DNA of 64,000 nucleotides from Diprion similis (Eukaryota > Arthropoda > Insecta > Hymenoptera > Diprionidae). Positions 47,601 through 59,059 of the stretch are shown piece by piece (the stretch's first letter is position 1; each line of letters begins with the position of its first letter). The notes below the pieces were generated by a model. The model did not search any database. It was given only the letters and a program-made list of their open reading frames with translations, and was not told the DNA's origin. Both the position numbers and the translations under genes were made by a program. The stretch spans positions 22,842,501 to 22,906,500 of the forward strand of contig NC_060112.1 of the NCBI RefSeq assembly GCF_021155765.1, given 5' to 3'.

Positions 47601-49392
47601 ATTCTACGGAACGGAATGAGAATCATCAGGAGGTTTTAGCTGATTTGAAGAATATGCAAGAACAAGCTCATCAGATTTGGGATAGAATTGAATCCAGTAC
47701 CAACCAAATATTGGAGCAGAATATGGAGGCCGCTGAACAATATGAGCAAACTTTGAAACAACTTGATCAAATAAACCAAACTGTTCACTTTCTGTTAGAC
47801 TTGACCAATACATTGAAAGCTGAAGTTGACCAAAAACTTGGTTGGATTACAAATTACATTGGCGACACTGGTGTGTTTTGATACAACTTTATTTTTTCGA
47901 AAATGCATTGTGTTCAATTAAAATTTTGCCGAATAATTGCTGATGAACATTTATTTTGTTTCAGGGGATCAATTTGAAAAAGTCTATCGCACTGGATTGC
48001 ATGCTATATACTTACTCATAGCCATGATTGTTGCGTCTTTCTTGCAAGCACCTTTTCTAACTAGATTTACTATAATGGGTATTTTACCACTGAATCTTTT
48101 GTCATACTTGAAAGAAGGTGCCGAAGCTTCTCTCGATTTTGGCTCGATAACTGCGCTCATATTTCTAATAACTGGAAGTAAGTATTTGCCATGATATTGT
48201 ATATGTAATTTTGAAGAAAATAATTACGAATGTAGAACTCTTCTACTTGTGCAAAGTATTTCAATATTTGTAAAAGTAAACCAAATATACGGAAAGTAAT
48301 TTGCACACATAATCATTCAGTAATACTAATTTTTACTTCCAGTGCATTACCTAATTGTTGGAATTCATTATATACTCAGACCCAAAGACGTCGCCATAAA
48401 ACCAGCTAATAATGGTGCCGTGCCATCAATAAATATACTAGGTGCCAATAGTACACCGATCAATTACATTAATGGGCATAATGTGAGAAGAGAAGCTGCA
48501 GTGAATGATACAAAAGAATCTGTATTGTTCGTTATGATGCATAAAATTCTCGGCATCCCATCGGCACTTATTTACCAAGCGAACACATGTAAAAGTAAGT
48601 TTTGCCAAGTAGAAACTCAGCATCCTTTGCCCAACATGCGTATAAACTCTTAGAAAGAATATTATCAACATCTGGTGCCTGAAAGAAACTATCGATTTTT
48701 TTTATAAAAATATCATGTCAAGCGCAGAAACTAATTTGGTTATATGTATATCCTATGTGTCTATTAAGGTACTGCACGTCATCTAAACCTACTATCATCT
48801 ATTTCAGACAAACTTTGGTCCTGCGTACCAAGAATGCCGTCTTGGGGTAGAGGTAACTCACAGCTGCTTCACGAAGAAATGTCATGTTCGTATTTACCTT
48901 CAAAGAAATCTCGAGAAGTATTAATTACTGATCGCACGGGACACTATTCAAATATGTCAGACGATATGACGTCACCGTCAATTAACGGATCACATCATTT
49001 GTTAGATGAAAATTATGACAACTACAACGAAAGCGATGATCTTGTTGATGCGACAGAACTACGCCGTCGTACTACAAGAAACGGGTCGGTACCTACAAGC
49101 AACTTTGCTTATCCACCGTCACCTTCGAGGAGGTAAGTTAAAAGTTGATTTGTAGCGAAAGATTAGTTGTAATTCATTTTGAATGTTCGTATGTATTGTT
49201 TAATAGGTTGTGTATATTACACATTGATTGTTTTGAGTTTTACTTTTTAGCAACACACCGTTTATGACCGGTACCAACAAAAATCAATGTGGCGCATTAA
49301 CCAGAACTGGAAAACGATGCCGTTTATCTTCAAGTCTTGGAGGGAATTTTTGTCACCGCCATAGCAATGGGTCTTCCTTTATGGGTGATTAA
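44652..49392 (+). CDS. bmb: Brambleberry-like nuclear fusion protein (Kar5 family)
   Basis: Eight exons: 44652-45026, 46595-46780, 47217-47439, 47574-47870, 47965-48177, 48343-48594, 48808-49132, 49251-49392; 670 residues. The family acts in nuclear-envelope fusion (zebrafish Brambleberry, yeast Kar5). It shows a signal peptide (MRQSCFFILLFTVLACQDG), then FLQEAAKFSEIQVSSALDTC, an ectodomain Cys pattern (CQHK, SCSDMTEEELAKMS, LLNCQSAAEGRK, PCNEEM, LRQCTTEM) and MWNAYHLMSNRARAVCYAAR. A long coiled coil follows (NSVATGNKVLLEQQ, QILNNEKALIRSG). Hydrophobic segments are near AIYLLIAMIVASFLQAPF and ALIFLITGMHYLIVGIHYI. The tail is low-complexity, Ser/Asn/Asp-rich, ending in a Cys/His motif CGALTRTGKRC...CHRH. 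Intron 1 (1.57 kb) carries repeats. Confidence 0.9.
45405..46990. repeat. Two diverged inverted repeat copies in brambleberry intron 1
   Basis: A segment at about 45405-45600 and another at about 46860-46990 look like diverged copies in opposite orientation. The best block is 45478-45511 against the reverse complement of 46924-46957, about 26 of 34 bases matching, around the shared core TCAGGGTTCTGGG. Both have strand-biased purine/pyrimidine composition. They flank the foldback element. The family is not recognised; ends of an old retroelement are possible. Confidence 0.4.
45691..46057. mobile_element. Foldback (hairpin) MITE-like element
   Basis: Nearly the whole segment is one imperfect palindrome. 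The left arm (45691-45868) begins AAGGGGGTGCCC. The right arm (45878-46057) ends GGGCACCCCATTC. Shared blocks in opposite orientation include AAAGGGCTTAGCCCCATT / AATGGGGCTGTTTAGCCCTTT, TACACAATTCTGAACAAAAAGACT and GAAATGGCACGAAAACTAC. The arms meet at a roughly 10-base loop. It has no coding capacity. A clear target-site duplication was not identified. Confidence 0.8.
49251..49392 (+). other. C-terminal Cys/His zinc-binding-like motif of brambleberry
   Basis: The last exon encodes QCGALTRTGKRC followed ten residues later by CHRH: spacing C-x9-C-x10-C-x2-H. This matches the small motif (C-x-A-T-x-x-G-x-x-C...C-x-x-H) seen as a stand-alone zinc-binding module in many unrelated bacterial, phage and eukaryotic proteins. 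It is encoded almost entirely by this exon. Confidence 0.6.
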
Positions 49393-50635
49393 ACTCTAAG
49401 GGACGTTATGACGAGTCTAAAAGAATAGGTAGTAGACAGGAATAATTCCCTCAAAATAATCGGTGTTGTCCTACTATGTGATAAAGATTCAGAAGCTGCA
49501 GTAAAATGAACCAAGATACTGAGAGCGGTGTATGAATACCAATTTTTGCGTGATCGTTTTATCTTTATAAACAATTAGTTTTTATCTTGCTCAGTAAAAT
49601 CATTAGACTATCTAAATTTACAAAATATCTTTATGTCAACTGCAATAGTTTTTCCGGTTTTTATTTGTTGTTTTTTGATTTATGGCTTCAAATAAGTAAT
49701 AAGGTAGTACTGACATTTATTATCGCGATGAGGTAATACAGCCTTCCAAGATATAAATAATTGCCTGTGAAAAATTAAATTAAAAAAAAGTTTTTTCGAT
49801 TTTTTTGCATACCTAGATGGTCTAATGGTATAAACAAAATCTGGTTATATTTAGGTGAGATTTTTATCATTTCGTTTTTTTGTAATTACTTATTATGAAT
49901 ATCCCATAAACGAGTAAGCTATTGTTAATAAAACAAAAAAACAACAACATACTGAGCGGTTTGTTGATTTCTTCATCTTACGAAATCAAGCGATCGAAAA
50001 AAGGCGTGAATAATCAGTAATACTTAATAGACACGTGATGAGTGTAGGTTGAGGTTTAAACCGATTAAGTACATTTTTACCAGCAGCAATAGTTTAAGAA
50101 TTATAAATATTGTGTGATGAAAAGCGTAAATTTCACGTTTCATGAACTTAACGGAGAGTAATATCAATAACCAATGTTACTTTAAGAAAAAAAAAAAATA
50201 TTCGTTGGTTAACTAGAATGATTAGACCCCTAATTTTTACCAATTCAGACTTCAAATTTGTAATTAAATTATACGTAACGTATGTTGATCATCTTAAATA
50301 AATGAACAAAAAATGTAAAACCCGGCCAAACTGAAATTGAGCTTATTTAAAACTTGAACATTAGTAAGTAATCCTGACTTTAATTCACGAAAGATTAATC
50401 CACTAGTGTAATAACTCTGAGCTGTGTAGATTGAAAAACAAATCTTCATCAAGCGGACGAAAAATAATTTCAATAGAGAAAGAATACTCGACGATCTTTA
50501 TTATCTCCAAGGATTAATACTCGAGGCAATTGTTGTCCATACAACACGTCGAGCAGTGTATATACATAGTAATAAACGCTTTGTATTAAACGTGTATAAA
50601 TAAAACAGATGTGTTTTTCGACTCTATCAAAGCTA
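49393..50635. other. Tail-to-tail interval brambleberry/type II membrane protein
   Basis: AT-rich, no coding feature. A candidate poly(A) signal AATAAA for brambleberry lies at 49927-49932, about 535 bases after its stop codon. Confidence 0.5.
49927..49932 (+). terminator. Candidate poly(A) signal of brambleberry
   Basis: AATAAA hexamer in an A-rich stretch downstream of the brambleberry stop codon. Confidence 0.4.
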
Positions 50636-52781
50636 TTAGTTGCAGGATGCCATGTTCAACTGCGTACAAATAGCGTTGTTAGTTGATTCGAAAAAATCGT
50701 GATCCGTATCAAGACCTGCACCAACTACGAGGTTGTGGAGATTACAATAGTTCGTTCCATAGTCAAATATAACGAACCAATCGTTGGACTGTGAAGTTGC
50801 CTGTAAAAAAGATTCTTCGTTGATTAGAGCGAAAACGATAAAAACAGATGTAGTGCAAAAAAATGTAACCTTGTTATATACATATATATGTTTTATAAAA
50901 CTATAATAACTACTTACAACTGCCATGCAGCTATTGTTAACCGTTTTTTGAAAAATCATCTTAATGCCATCGACCAACCGGATGTTCGGCGTAAGGTGCG
51001 TAGCTTTTATCGTATTATTATCATGAGGTTCGTGAAGCTGTGAATAATGCATGTAATTCATAGTTTATTCTTAAAATATGTATAGCTTAAAAAGCCTTCC
51101 TGGGCGCGTCACCCGAGTCATTTTAACAACGTTGTATGTACGGTACGTATACACATTAACGCGTTCGTTACAGAAGAAAATAAACATATCTTTAGATCAA
51201 GAGGGGCTCAAAAATTACTTCAAACTCGTGTATCATACACTATATTTATCAAGAGCTCGACGACGCAACTGAGTCTAAGATGAGAGGTCAATTACGCTTG
51301 AAGTTAAGCGTAGGGGTGGTTATTCAAGTGCTTCGAATTCATGAAGTCACTCGAAATTTTGCAGTCCTTAAGTCAGGTCTATCAGAGAACGATCGACTTC
51401 CTCGTTGGAACAAGATCCCGGGATGAAAAGAGACGAAGCAATATTAAGGAAATAGAAAAACCCGAAGAACTCACCGAGTACAAACACCTGGTACCTCGAG
51501 GACCGCAGCCGTGGCATGTAGACCACTTGAGGATCTGGCACCGGAGTCTCTGCATCACGTATACGCATGGTTCACCGAATTTCCTGAAAGATACACACAT
51601 TCGAGTTCCCAACGGGATCAGTTGCGGAGGGTGTAAAGTATAAGCAACGATATAAAGATGGTTTGCGGTAATTCTTCAAGATTCTTATCCCAGGAATATA
51701 GTGTAATATGTGTTCTCATGGGCCAAGTTGAAAAGCACCGCTGCAGTGTCTAGTTGTGCGTAAATGTATATTTTTGTAACCAGAGCCAGGCCAAGAGAGC
51801 AAACATAAGCCAACCCCATGACAAACAAACGTGCGGCTCCTGCAATATCGAGTTTCTACGGAGCCCCGTTCGCTCCATGTATCCATCAAAACCTTGGTAG
51901 GGTGGTCCAGGAGCAAATCTCTTTGCCGGCCGTGAGGAGCGTCCCAAATTTTGTCGGGTAAACCGTAAAATTTGGTATCAATCAGTCCCAGGATTACGGT
52001 GAAATGTCACTTTCTTTCAAAAATTCGAGGCTGGAGATGCGATTATGAAAATTTTAGGCAACTCTATGCAGGCGTATAACGATTTACGGGTACCTTCATC
52101 ATTCGATCGGCGAGACCACACAATTGCTTGCTTGCTGATTGGTACGTATTCTGCATGAGGGAGAAAGGACATTTCTCGCCGGTGCGAGGCTCGTCTATCG
52201 CCTAGTAAACGTACCAAGTGACAGTGCAGGATGCGTGCATCGGGTAGGGGAAGAGAGCGCTGATGAAGAAGATGGACGTAAGGATGACGAAGATGGCACC
52301 GATGCAGCAGAAGCTGAAACGGCACCCTGAAGAGATCCGACTCGTCGCTCGAACTTCCGGTATAACGTCTGCTGAATGAAAGCCCTTGAATTATACCAAA
52401 AACACGGACTGCCGTGCTCCTTTTCGTTTTCTGCGTCTCGGCCGATGGCGAAATTACGGTCATTTCGTGTAAAAAATCGAAAGATAAGCAGGACAGTTAC
52501 AGCCATGAGAGACGTTGCAAGTCTTGGAGGACAAGAACTGGGCTGCAGATTAATTAACGCACGCGAGTCGCGAGACTGCGGTATGAGCCTCCTGAGGATT
52601 TATCGCGCCCCATATCTTTGTCGAGTCATGGAAACTGAATAATACGTGAAAATGGACCATTACGCGAAACTGACAGAGCTGGCTCCTCCGGCTTAAGGAC
52701 TCTCTCGGTTTCGTGACGAGAATACGGCGGCGGATACTCGGGCATCTGGAGGCCCGAAATCCGTTGCTTGTATCGCGGCAT
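50636..52781 (-). CDS. Unrecognised type II membrane protein with PPPY motif
   Basis: Five minus-strand exons fit together with kept phase: 52781-52664, 52371-52215, 51583-51475, 51037-50918, 50800-50636; 222 residues. An in-frame stop lies just upstream of the ATG, so MPRYKQRISGLQMPEYPPPY is the likely start. Residues 16-20 form a PPxY site (YPPPYS), the usual WW-domain or Nedd4-type ligand. One hydrophobic helix follows (CCIGAIFVILTSIFFISALF), then a Cys-rich presumed extracellular domain: CTVTWKFGEPCVY, CQILKWSTCHGCGPRGTRC, NNSCMAV, DYGTNYCNLHNLVVGAGLD and CTQLNMASCN at the end. Absence of a signal peptide and the basic N-terminus suggest N-in, C-out topology. I do not recognise the family. 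The first two junctions rest on weaker splice sites than the last three. Confidence 0.6.
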
Positions 52782-53234
52782 CGCGAGGATTTTTTATACG
52801 TCGACACTTCGAAACGGTATACTTCTCTGAATATCAGTAGTCCGACCGTGTCATCAACATTCTCGCCTTACTGCGGACAGTGGTAAAAGTTTCTTCTTGC
52901 TGCAATAACGCTGGTGTACCAATTTCGATGATTAATACCTCCGCGTTCTGTACCGCGAATATATAATAACACGCGGCTTTCGGACAATTTTGTTGTCCGC
53001 CTATTTTCGACGTGACGTAAATAATTCACTCCATGCTTGTTTTACCACATTCATTTTTTCTTTTTTTTTTTTTTCTACTTTCTTTCATACGCAATTCTAT
53101 ATTTTTCACGATATTTTCACACTGATCAACGCACTGTTTGAACTCGCGTCAAATTTGTCACGTACAAGAAAGAACACCAAGAACACCTGAAATTACAGTT
53201 TTTCGATACCACTATTTTCTCCCTTAAATCATCG

Positions 53235-53541
53235 GTGGGGTGTTTAGTGGTTTAAAACGAGATTCGATCAAATTTCGACCAGATTCTGCAGCAGCTTCGG
53301 CCGTCATCTTTGAAATTATGGGAGAATTTGTTTAGTTAAATAATCCACTAATTTTCATCTTTCGACCAAAAATGGTAATAACTAGACTTGTAGGAATAGT
53401 TCAATTTTCCATAACTTTAGTCATTATCATTTTTTATTCGCGGTAGATATTTGCCGACTTAAACCGTAATTTCAAGATGGCGACCACAGTTGTATTAGCG
53501 CAGAATTTGATCGAAATTCGAGATTTAGTATAGTCCCCCGA
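53235..53541. repeat. Imperfect inverted repeat, possible foldback element
   Basis: Left arm 53235-53331 pairs with right arm 53462-53541 in opposite orientation. The clearest blocks are CAGATTCTGCAGC / GCGCAGAATTTG, CCGTCATCTTTGAAATTATGG / CGTAATTTCAAGATGGCG and AACGAGATTCGATCAAATTTCG / TCGAAATTCGAGATT. Arms are diverged and gapped. No coding capacity. Confidence 0.5.
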
Positions 53542-54882
53542 CGATTCGCATTAAATTGCAATTTCAAAAGTAGATACATTCCGACCTGGCTGTGCCCTGT
53601 ACATGATGATGGACGATACAAACACAATGTGAAGGGTGTGAAAAATAAACAATAGACTTTTTTTTATTGTCTAGTGCGTTATTATCCGCTAGTATGCTAA
53701 GACGGAGGAGCGTGTGTATTATAGAGCCTACGAAGTTGTGCCGTTCACGTTGACGAGCCTTAGAATTATCACGGATTTGAGTAGTTTCGAAAATAGAACG
53801 CGAGATGCGGTGGAGTACAAGGTATGCAAGTATGTACAGCGTACGAGGGGCGAACGGTGACGACGAAGGAAATGGAAGAAATGGCGTGACGAAGTGACGA
53901 GACGACAAACCACTGCGGCGTCACGACGTCAGTCGTCTTACGTATCGTCCCCTGACCGCACTGACAGCCGAGATATCTTTTCGTGACATCTCGGAACTTT
54001 GTCTTGAGCCCAAGTCTTGTTTCATTGATTGCGTACAGCCGCCATTAGACAAATTCAAAATCCGTGCTCAAGAGATTTTTAGCTGACAATGAGTGTAAAT
54101 CACAGTTGCAGAGTATACTCGTATATCTGACCCAATCAGAACCGCCAACTAATTGATTAGTACAGTAAAATGTACCACGTTAATGCATCACGTTTATTGA
54201 CGTCGAAAATTAGGAGCTGGGTATAATCAGGTTACAGCGCATAAAATTTTAGGGGTGTGTATATAATGCGTGCCGATGAAATGCCATTTGTCACCTCGTA
54301 GCTGTGGGAGGGGAGGGGGGAGGGGGTCCAGGAATATCTCTTCTTCCCGGTGACGAAAAAAGCGAAAAACAAAAAACGCTAACCCGTGGGAAGACTACGT
54401 TTAGGGATTGGGATGCGCCAGGGAGATGCTGCAGCGCAGCGCGTTGCGTGGACCCTAGGCACAAATTGTTTCGGGCCAAAGAATCATGGCCGCTTAATTA
54501 TGTCGTTTCTTATTTATTGCTCGATCCATTCGGGCGACAACTTTTTTGCTACTGAGCTTCCTTGTTTCTTTTTTTTTTTTTTAAGTTATTTATTAATTTC
54601 TTCTACTTTTATCATGAACTGTATAATTCACTCTATATAGCCACCGAACCGATGTGTCGTTAAAATTGTACATCGAATAGAAATAAAGGAAATCAAATTA
54701 TCCAGGATAACCAGAACACGATTACTGGGAATAATACTTTTTGTTCTTGTTGATGATATGCGTCACTAATTATAGACGCCTCTTTATTATTATATGCTTA
54801 GCGGAAAATGATATAAAAGTCGTAAAAAGCAGCCGCTATACATTCGTTAAACACATGCCCTACATGTATCCGTGTAGTTTGA

Positions 54883-54888
<6 letters not shown>

Positions 54889-54918
<30 letters not shown>
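54889..54918. repeat. (CT)n microsatellite
   Basis: About fifteen CT units without interruption. Confidence 0.9.
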
Positions 54919-54921
<3 letters not shown>

Positions 54922-57654
54922 GCAGAAATGCCGAAAATCAAAGAGGGGAAAAAATGAGCAAAAACAAAGCCTGACCCGTCGGGCCAATTCCGCGTATATG
55001 GGTCACGATGGGAATTAATGAATGAAGACACTGTCTTCACCAGATCTCTTTATTGGCCGCATTTGCCGCCCTGACCGCTCCATGTTATGGGTTTCCATAC
55101 AGGCTATACCACGCATGCCCCGCTTTGTCTTACCTTGCTATTTATCGCCTGCTTGCAACAATCACAACAATTAGTCGAATCGAGGTTTGTTTTTTAAGAT
55201 TTTCAGATCACTATCGGTCAAAGATCCATTATTTGTCATTCTGTCGGCGGTGCGTTTGAACCAGGATTTGGGTAAACGAGATCTGTGCAAAACGGATGAA
55301 CCGACCGACCCTGCGTGTTGGCAGTAGTTAGAATTCTTCAAAAATGGAAAAAGGATCCGGAGGCGAACAAAGAGTTGGCCAAGGTCCAAAATTCGGCTTC
55401 ATCTACATCTAAATCTACGTATCTCCAGCGAGCATATAAGAGTTAATGGTACCCACGAGTGGGCGTCAAATATGCCGCGTACGGGGGGTCAGCAGGTTCG
55501 CGTTTCCACGTAAATTAGCCGACGATGCTTTCCACGAGTCATCATCGGAGGCGTTCGCTTCGGTGATTTTCAGCCGACCATCGCGACGCCTCTATATACA
55601 CGCAGTTTCACGAACGCAGAATTTTCTCTGGCAAAACACCTTTGAGACTCCTTTTTTTACCACGAGAAAAAAATTCAAGACTTTGGAATGCTGACTTATC
55701 ATGCTCTGATTAAATTCACTTCGAAGCAACGAATTCGACAATGTTAACTCGGACAAAATGCGCAGGAAAATCGACTGCGATTTCTCTGTTATCCGTCCAC
55801 CAATTTTTTTCACCCATGATTCTTGATACATCGTTCTAGAACCACCGGTGAGAAAGAACAGAACGAATTCAAAAGGATTGTTTATAATAATCGTTTCTCT
55901 TTTTGGTTAATTTCTTTATTTCTTTGGTTGTTACATAAGGTTTGGAGGTTGAAACGAAGCTGATAATTGGCAATTGAACACTTGTGTACTAACAATAAGC
56001 ATAATTCGCTGTTAAATAGGTCGGATGGAATGTTAGAAGTCAATGCATGTCTGAATCGTCAGTGCACGTGAGTTATAATTGAAGCACAATGTTGAGTCTA
56101 TCGCATACTTGTTGATGCATTTCAACGTGGGCAACTTTCCATTTCAGATGCGGGATCACTTAGTCTGTTTGGCAAAAATTTTAAAATACACATTAAGCAG
56201 TAGACACGCGTCGCAGTAACAAATCAGTAATTTTTTTTCTACTTTCGTGAAAATACTACCGAAGATCACATCGATCCTCGATTGTGTTGGCGAGTGAGGT
56301 GAAGATGGTTTTCCGGTTAATAAAAATAACTTGGGTTCCTTTCTCGGTGAATTTGCCTCTGCATTTGAATTTGACGCAATTGGTAGGCAAAAAGTTCGTT
56401 GTTAACTGTACCGAGGGAGTCGATCTATACAGCGACGACAGTCATGTGAACCGGATTCTACGATTGCAGCTGTCTTCGTGTCGAGTAGAAATTGTCTTCT
56501 CTTCTTTTCTCTTCTCTCGCGACGCTTTCCTTTGCTCTTCGTGCGGGTTGGTGTCACGAACGCGTATTAACTTGACGCGTAAAAAGACGAAAAAAGTAAC
56601 GTCCGGGCTGCAAGCTCGGTTTGATCGTAAGTTTTAAATCTCCGAATGCTGAAATTCAAACGGTATAATAACCGACTAGATGACGTGCATCGCAAATCAA
56701 GTAGACGCGTTTGCCGCACCGATTTTACTTCGCGTTATGACTATAAATTACATCAGCATGATGCGGTTTTTTATTTCGAATTAATAGTCATTCATCATAA
56801 TTGATTTTCACTTCATTTTGTTTATGATATTTTTTCTTTCTTCTCAGAAAACCTGCGAAATAACTTATAACTTAATAATAACCGGTTGAGCAACTGCGAT
56901 GTAAGATATTGAGAAATTTGCTTAAGATGCACACTCGCGGCTTTATTTTAGGATCGTAAAAGAAGAGGAATCTTGAGAGGGTGGAATACGAAATAAAATA
57001 AGAAAAGAAAATAAATAAAAAAGCTACAACAACGAGGAAATAATATCTTTCGAAACTCTTTCTTTATATCATTGACCAATCGCTTGGCTCAGAATAATAT
57101 CTTCAAATAAAAATTAACCGTATGATCGTGTGCTGAGTTTAGCTTTTAAGCCAATGGGATATAAGCTATAAATAATTAATTTTCGAACGAAATCTTTTCC
57201 CTAGTTTGTATATTCAAGTAATTTATTCCGTCCGAAAGAAGAGGAATATAATAGAAAAGAATTGATCTCAGCGCAAATCAGTCCAAGTGCATTTTGTACA
57301 CGCACCAAGATTGAAAGATAAAATCGTGAATGAATCGTTAAGACGGGGGACAAAATGATATAACCGAAGACTTCGCAGCTATGAAGAAGGTAAAAATAAC
57401 GATAAAAATAAGAGAATTAAGAAAACATCGTGCAGAGGATGAAGATAAGGAAAGACGGACGCGGACGGTGACGCGGAACATGGAAGTCAGAATCGAGACG
57501 TTATACGGGGACCCGCGAATAAATTTATCATGCCTGCAGTCATAGGTTTTCAATGAACGAAAATTGCCTCGGAGGAGAAGTGTTAATGGAAATACGGAGT
57601 GTGCTCCCCGTTTCCTCGACCTCAGCCTCATCCTCTTCTGTTCTCCCTCGTATG

Positions 57655-57792
57655 CTAGCCACACCGGGCCCCGGGTGCCCTGGACCCCGCCGCGACAGCT
57701 GCCCTGATTAATGACGAGGACGGGGCGGCGTCAAAGAAATCTTCGTCGAAGGTCAGAAAGTTGAAGCGTTTCACGCTGTCGTCGGAGGCAAC
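57655..57792 (-). CDS. Possible terminal exon, unrecognised
   Basis: On the minus strand a strong polypyrimidine tract and acceptor (CTAATTTTCCCCAG) opens a 45-codon frame ending in TAG: VASDDSVKRFNFLTFDEDFF followed by an Ala/Ser/Gly-rich tail ending GARCG. A dibasic KR precedes FNFLTFDEDFFD. No upstream exon was found, and the GC-rich tail could simply be open by composition. I cannot name it. Confidence 0.28.
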   Translation of the reverse strand, partial: VASDDSVKRFNFLTFDEDFFDAAPSSSLIRAAVAAGSRAPGARCG

Positions 57793-59034
57793 CTGGGGAA
57801 AATTAGGGAGGCGAAGAGTACACGAAATTAACTGCGAAATCCGGATGAAACAAGGGGAATCGTCGATACGTGCTTGCAGCTTTGAAAAACTAATAGGTAT
57901 AGAGGCTGGAACTGGACGAACCAACTAATCGGATGATTCCTTTAAAGTATTTCGTTATAATTTCCTCACAATGTACCGCTCTGAGTAAATGATCGTCACT
58001 TTTTCAACCATTTAGTATATTTTTAGAAAATAGCTTTGACATAAACTGGTAATTGTGCTTCTACTGATTTTTCGGTATAGTTGTTCGAAATCACACCATT
58101 AAATATGTGAGTAAATTCTTGATTAATTACCGAAGAAAATCTAGCCTAGCGAAAAATTTCAGTAATTCCCAGGAAGACTAACAGATTTTTTTACCCTCGG
58201 CGCACATTGGAGCCGGAAATTGGAAAGATTGTTTGAGAAGTGAGTGTTCCGCTTATATTCCCTCTTGGGGAATATCGTCGAGGAATGTGTCGGAGTATTC
58301 GAGCTGACGGTTCGAGACGTTCTCAGAGGTTGATTCCTAACTCACAACCACTTTCGCCGAGGGTCGAAGCTAGGATTCTGCAGAGGACGACGTTGAGGGT
58401 AAACAACAGAGGAGATCGTTATGTACGCGTATATATGAAGGGAATTCTCTCCATCAGTGTGGCAGTGAAAATCTAGTCGCAACTTGTGGAAACCATTAGT
58501 GGAAGCCACTTAGCGATTTTTAACCAAATTTATTGTCTTCAAGAAATTTGTGACCAGTTTATCATATCACGTAAGTATAATACAAAGTAAAGTGTATCGC
58601 GTTAGTTGTATTTATATACAGACTGCAGATTCATAATACACCCTGTGTCTAAACCTAAATATAATGCATTTTTAGAGGAAAGTTGATATAGGCACGAGCC
58701 GTAATGTTTCCTTCGATTTAACTGCAGTGGGTGAAAATGTAAGATCAGAGAAGAGATCCCGGATCGATATAGAGAAAGTCTAGGTATGCATACATATATG
58801 TAAGATACCTGCGTGCACACGGATGAATACATGCAGAGATAATCGAGTAGGAGACTAATTTATAGCATATGTGTCGCCTGCAAGATATTCTTAAAATTTT
58901 CCCGCAGTTCGCTGAATGGTTGGTGAGGATATATAGAAGCCGGAAGTACGGTGTGAATCTGTCGGTGGTAGTTGAGCGTCGCGTCGAGCTCGAGTTCGTG
59001 TAAGACGCCAGTCTGCGTCTGTCGGCGTCTTCTA

Positions 59035-59059
59035 GTCGTCGTCGTCGTCGTCGTCGTCG
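59035..59059. repeat. (GTC)n trinucleotide repeat
   Basis: About eight GTC units; on the minus strand the overlapping open frame reads as a run of arginines, which is probably a by-product of the repeat. Confidence 0.85.

Larger units (their letters stand above)
52782..57654. other. Gene-poor interval
   Basis: No supported gene. It contains an imperfect foldback repeat (53235-53541), a poly-T stretch near 53062, and a (CT)n microsatellite at 54889-54918. Open frames of 80-117 codons here (for example 56284-56637 on the plus strand) lack recognisable domains and splice context. Confidence 0.5.
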
